From assembly GCF_019402445.1 (NCBI RefSeq), contig NZ_SRZM01000018.1, positions 1-14,871 of the forward strand: a DNA stretch of 14,871 nucleotides, given 5' to 3'. This DNA is from Brachyspira pilosicoli. Lineage in GTDB: Bacteria > Spirochaetota > Brachyspiria > Brachyspirales > Brachyspiraceae. How positions within the stretch are numbered: position 1 is the first letter of the stretch; each line of letters begins with the position of its first letter. A model generated the notes under the pieces. It did not search any database. It saw nothing but the letters and a program-made list of their open reading frames with translations, and was not told where the DNA came from. Of the stretch, positions 14,748 through 14,871 are shown one piece after another. The translations under genes were made by a program, and so were the position numbers.

Positions 14748-14871
14748 TAAATTAATATTGATAAATTTTTAACTTTATGATATGTTTGCGAAGAACTGCA
14801 TTTTTATTATAAATTTCATAATTTTATTGTATATTAAAATTCACTCCCCCGCACGACTAAGAAGTTATAAT
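14748..14871. other. AT-rich 3' region with a GC-rich edge motif
   Basis: Nothing here supports a complete gene. I see no terminator hairpin behind selD. The last 30 bases contain CTCCCCCGCACGACTAAG, far richer in G/C than its surroundings. Read on the minus strand, one frame from the window edge gives YNFLVVRGSEF and then a stop at 14837-14839. It could be the tail of a minus-strand gene beyond the edge, or part of a dispersed intergenic repeat. Confidence 0.3.

Overview
The window is strongly AT-rich bacterial chromosome, densely packed with housekeeping and accessory genes. Gene content and protein style suggest an anaerobic spirochaete of the Brachyspira type: HslUV, a selenophosphate synthetase, a bacteriohemerythrin, lipoprotein-anchored amino-acid binding proteins, a FlgN-like flagellar chaperone, and AAA/TTT-dominated codon use. 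This assignment is by recognition only. There is no rRNA, tRNA, CRISPR array, phage or insertion sequence in the window.

Layout, left to right. Positions 1-70 are a GC-richer edge segment, either the tail of an upstream gene or a dispersed repeat. After an AT-rich promoter region come hslV and hslU (two-component ATP-dependent protease, 304-2199) and, on the same strand, a bacteriohemerythrin (2244-2717). An AT-rich bidirectional hairpin separates these from a convergent ComM/YifB-family AAA+ ATPase (2772-4295, minus). Upstream of comM on the same strand is a small lipoprotein gene split by a one-base frameshift at a poly-A tract (4381-4871, minus). It appears in no single-frame gene call, so it is the most easily missed gene here. 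A divergent gene for a secreted protein of unknown function follows (5058-5597).

Positions 5599-8792 form an amino-acid ABC importer operon: a good promoter, a possible 20-residue leader peptide with a hairpin over its stop codon, two tandem paralogous substrate-binding lipoproteins, a permease, and an ATPase whose GTG start overlaps the permease stop. Together they would capture an amino acid at the cytoplasmic membrane and pump it in. The two receptors differ at a ligand-pocket position, which suggests two specificities sharing one pump.

An exact-consensus sigma-70-type promoter drives exoA (AP endonuclease). A same-strand run follows: a STAS anti-sigma-antagonist-like protein, a YggT membrane protein and a 704-residue TPR/Sel1 repeat protein (9827-12638). 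A CxxC DUF1858 redox protein has its own promoter and ends at a strong bidirectional terminator, shared with a convergent FlgN-like gene (13018-13527, minus). Divergent from that is selD (13683-14747), supplying selenophosphate for selenoproteins. The window ends in AT-rich sequence with a short GC-rich motif at the edge.

I found no clear multi-gene system of unknown type. The best leads are the frameshifted, possibly phase-variable lipoprotein and the leader peptide/hairpin ahead of the transporter.
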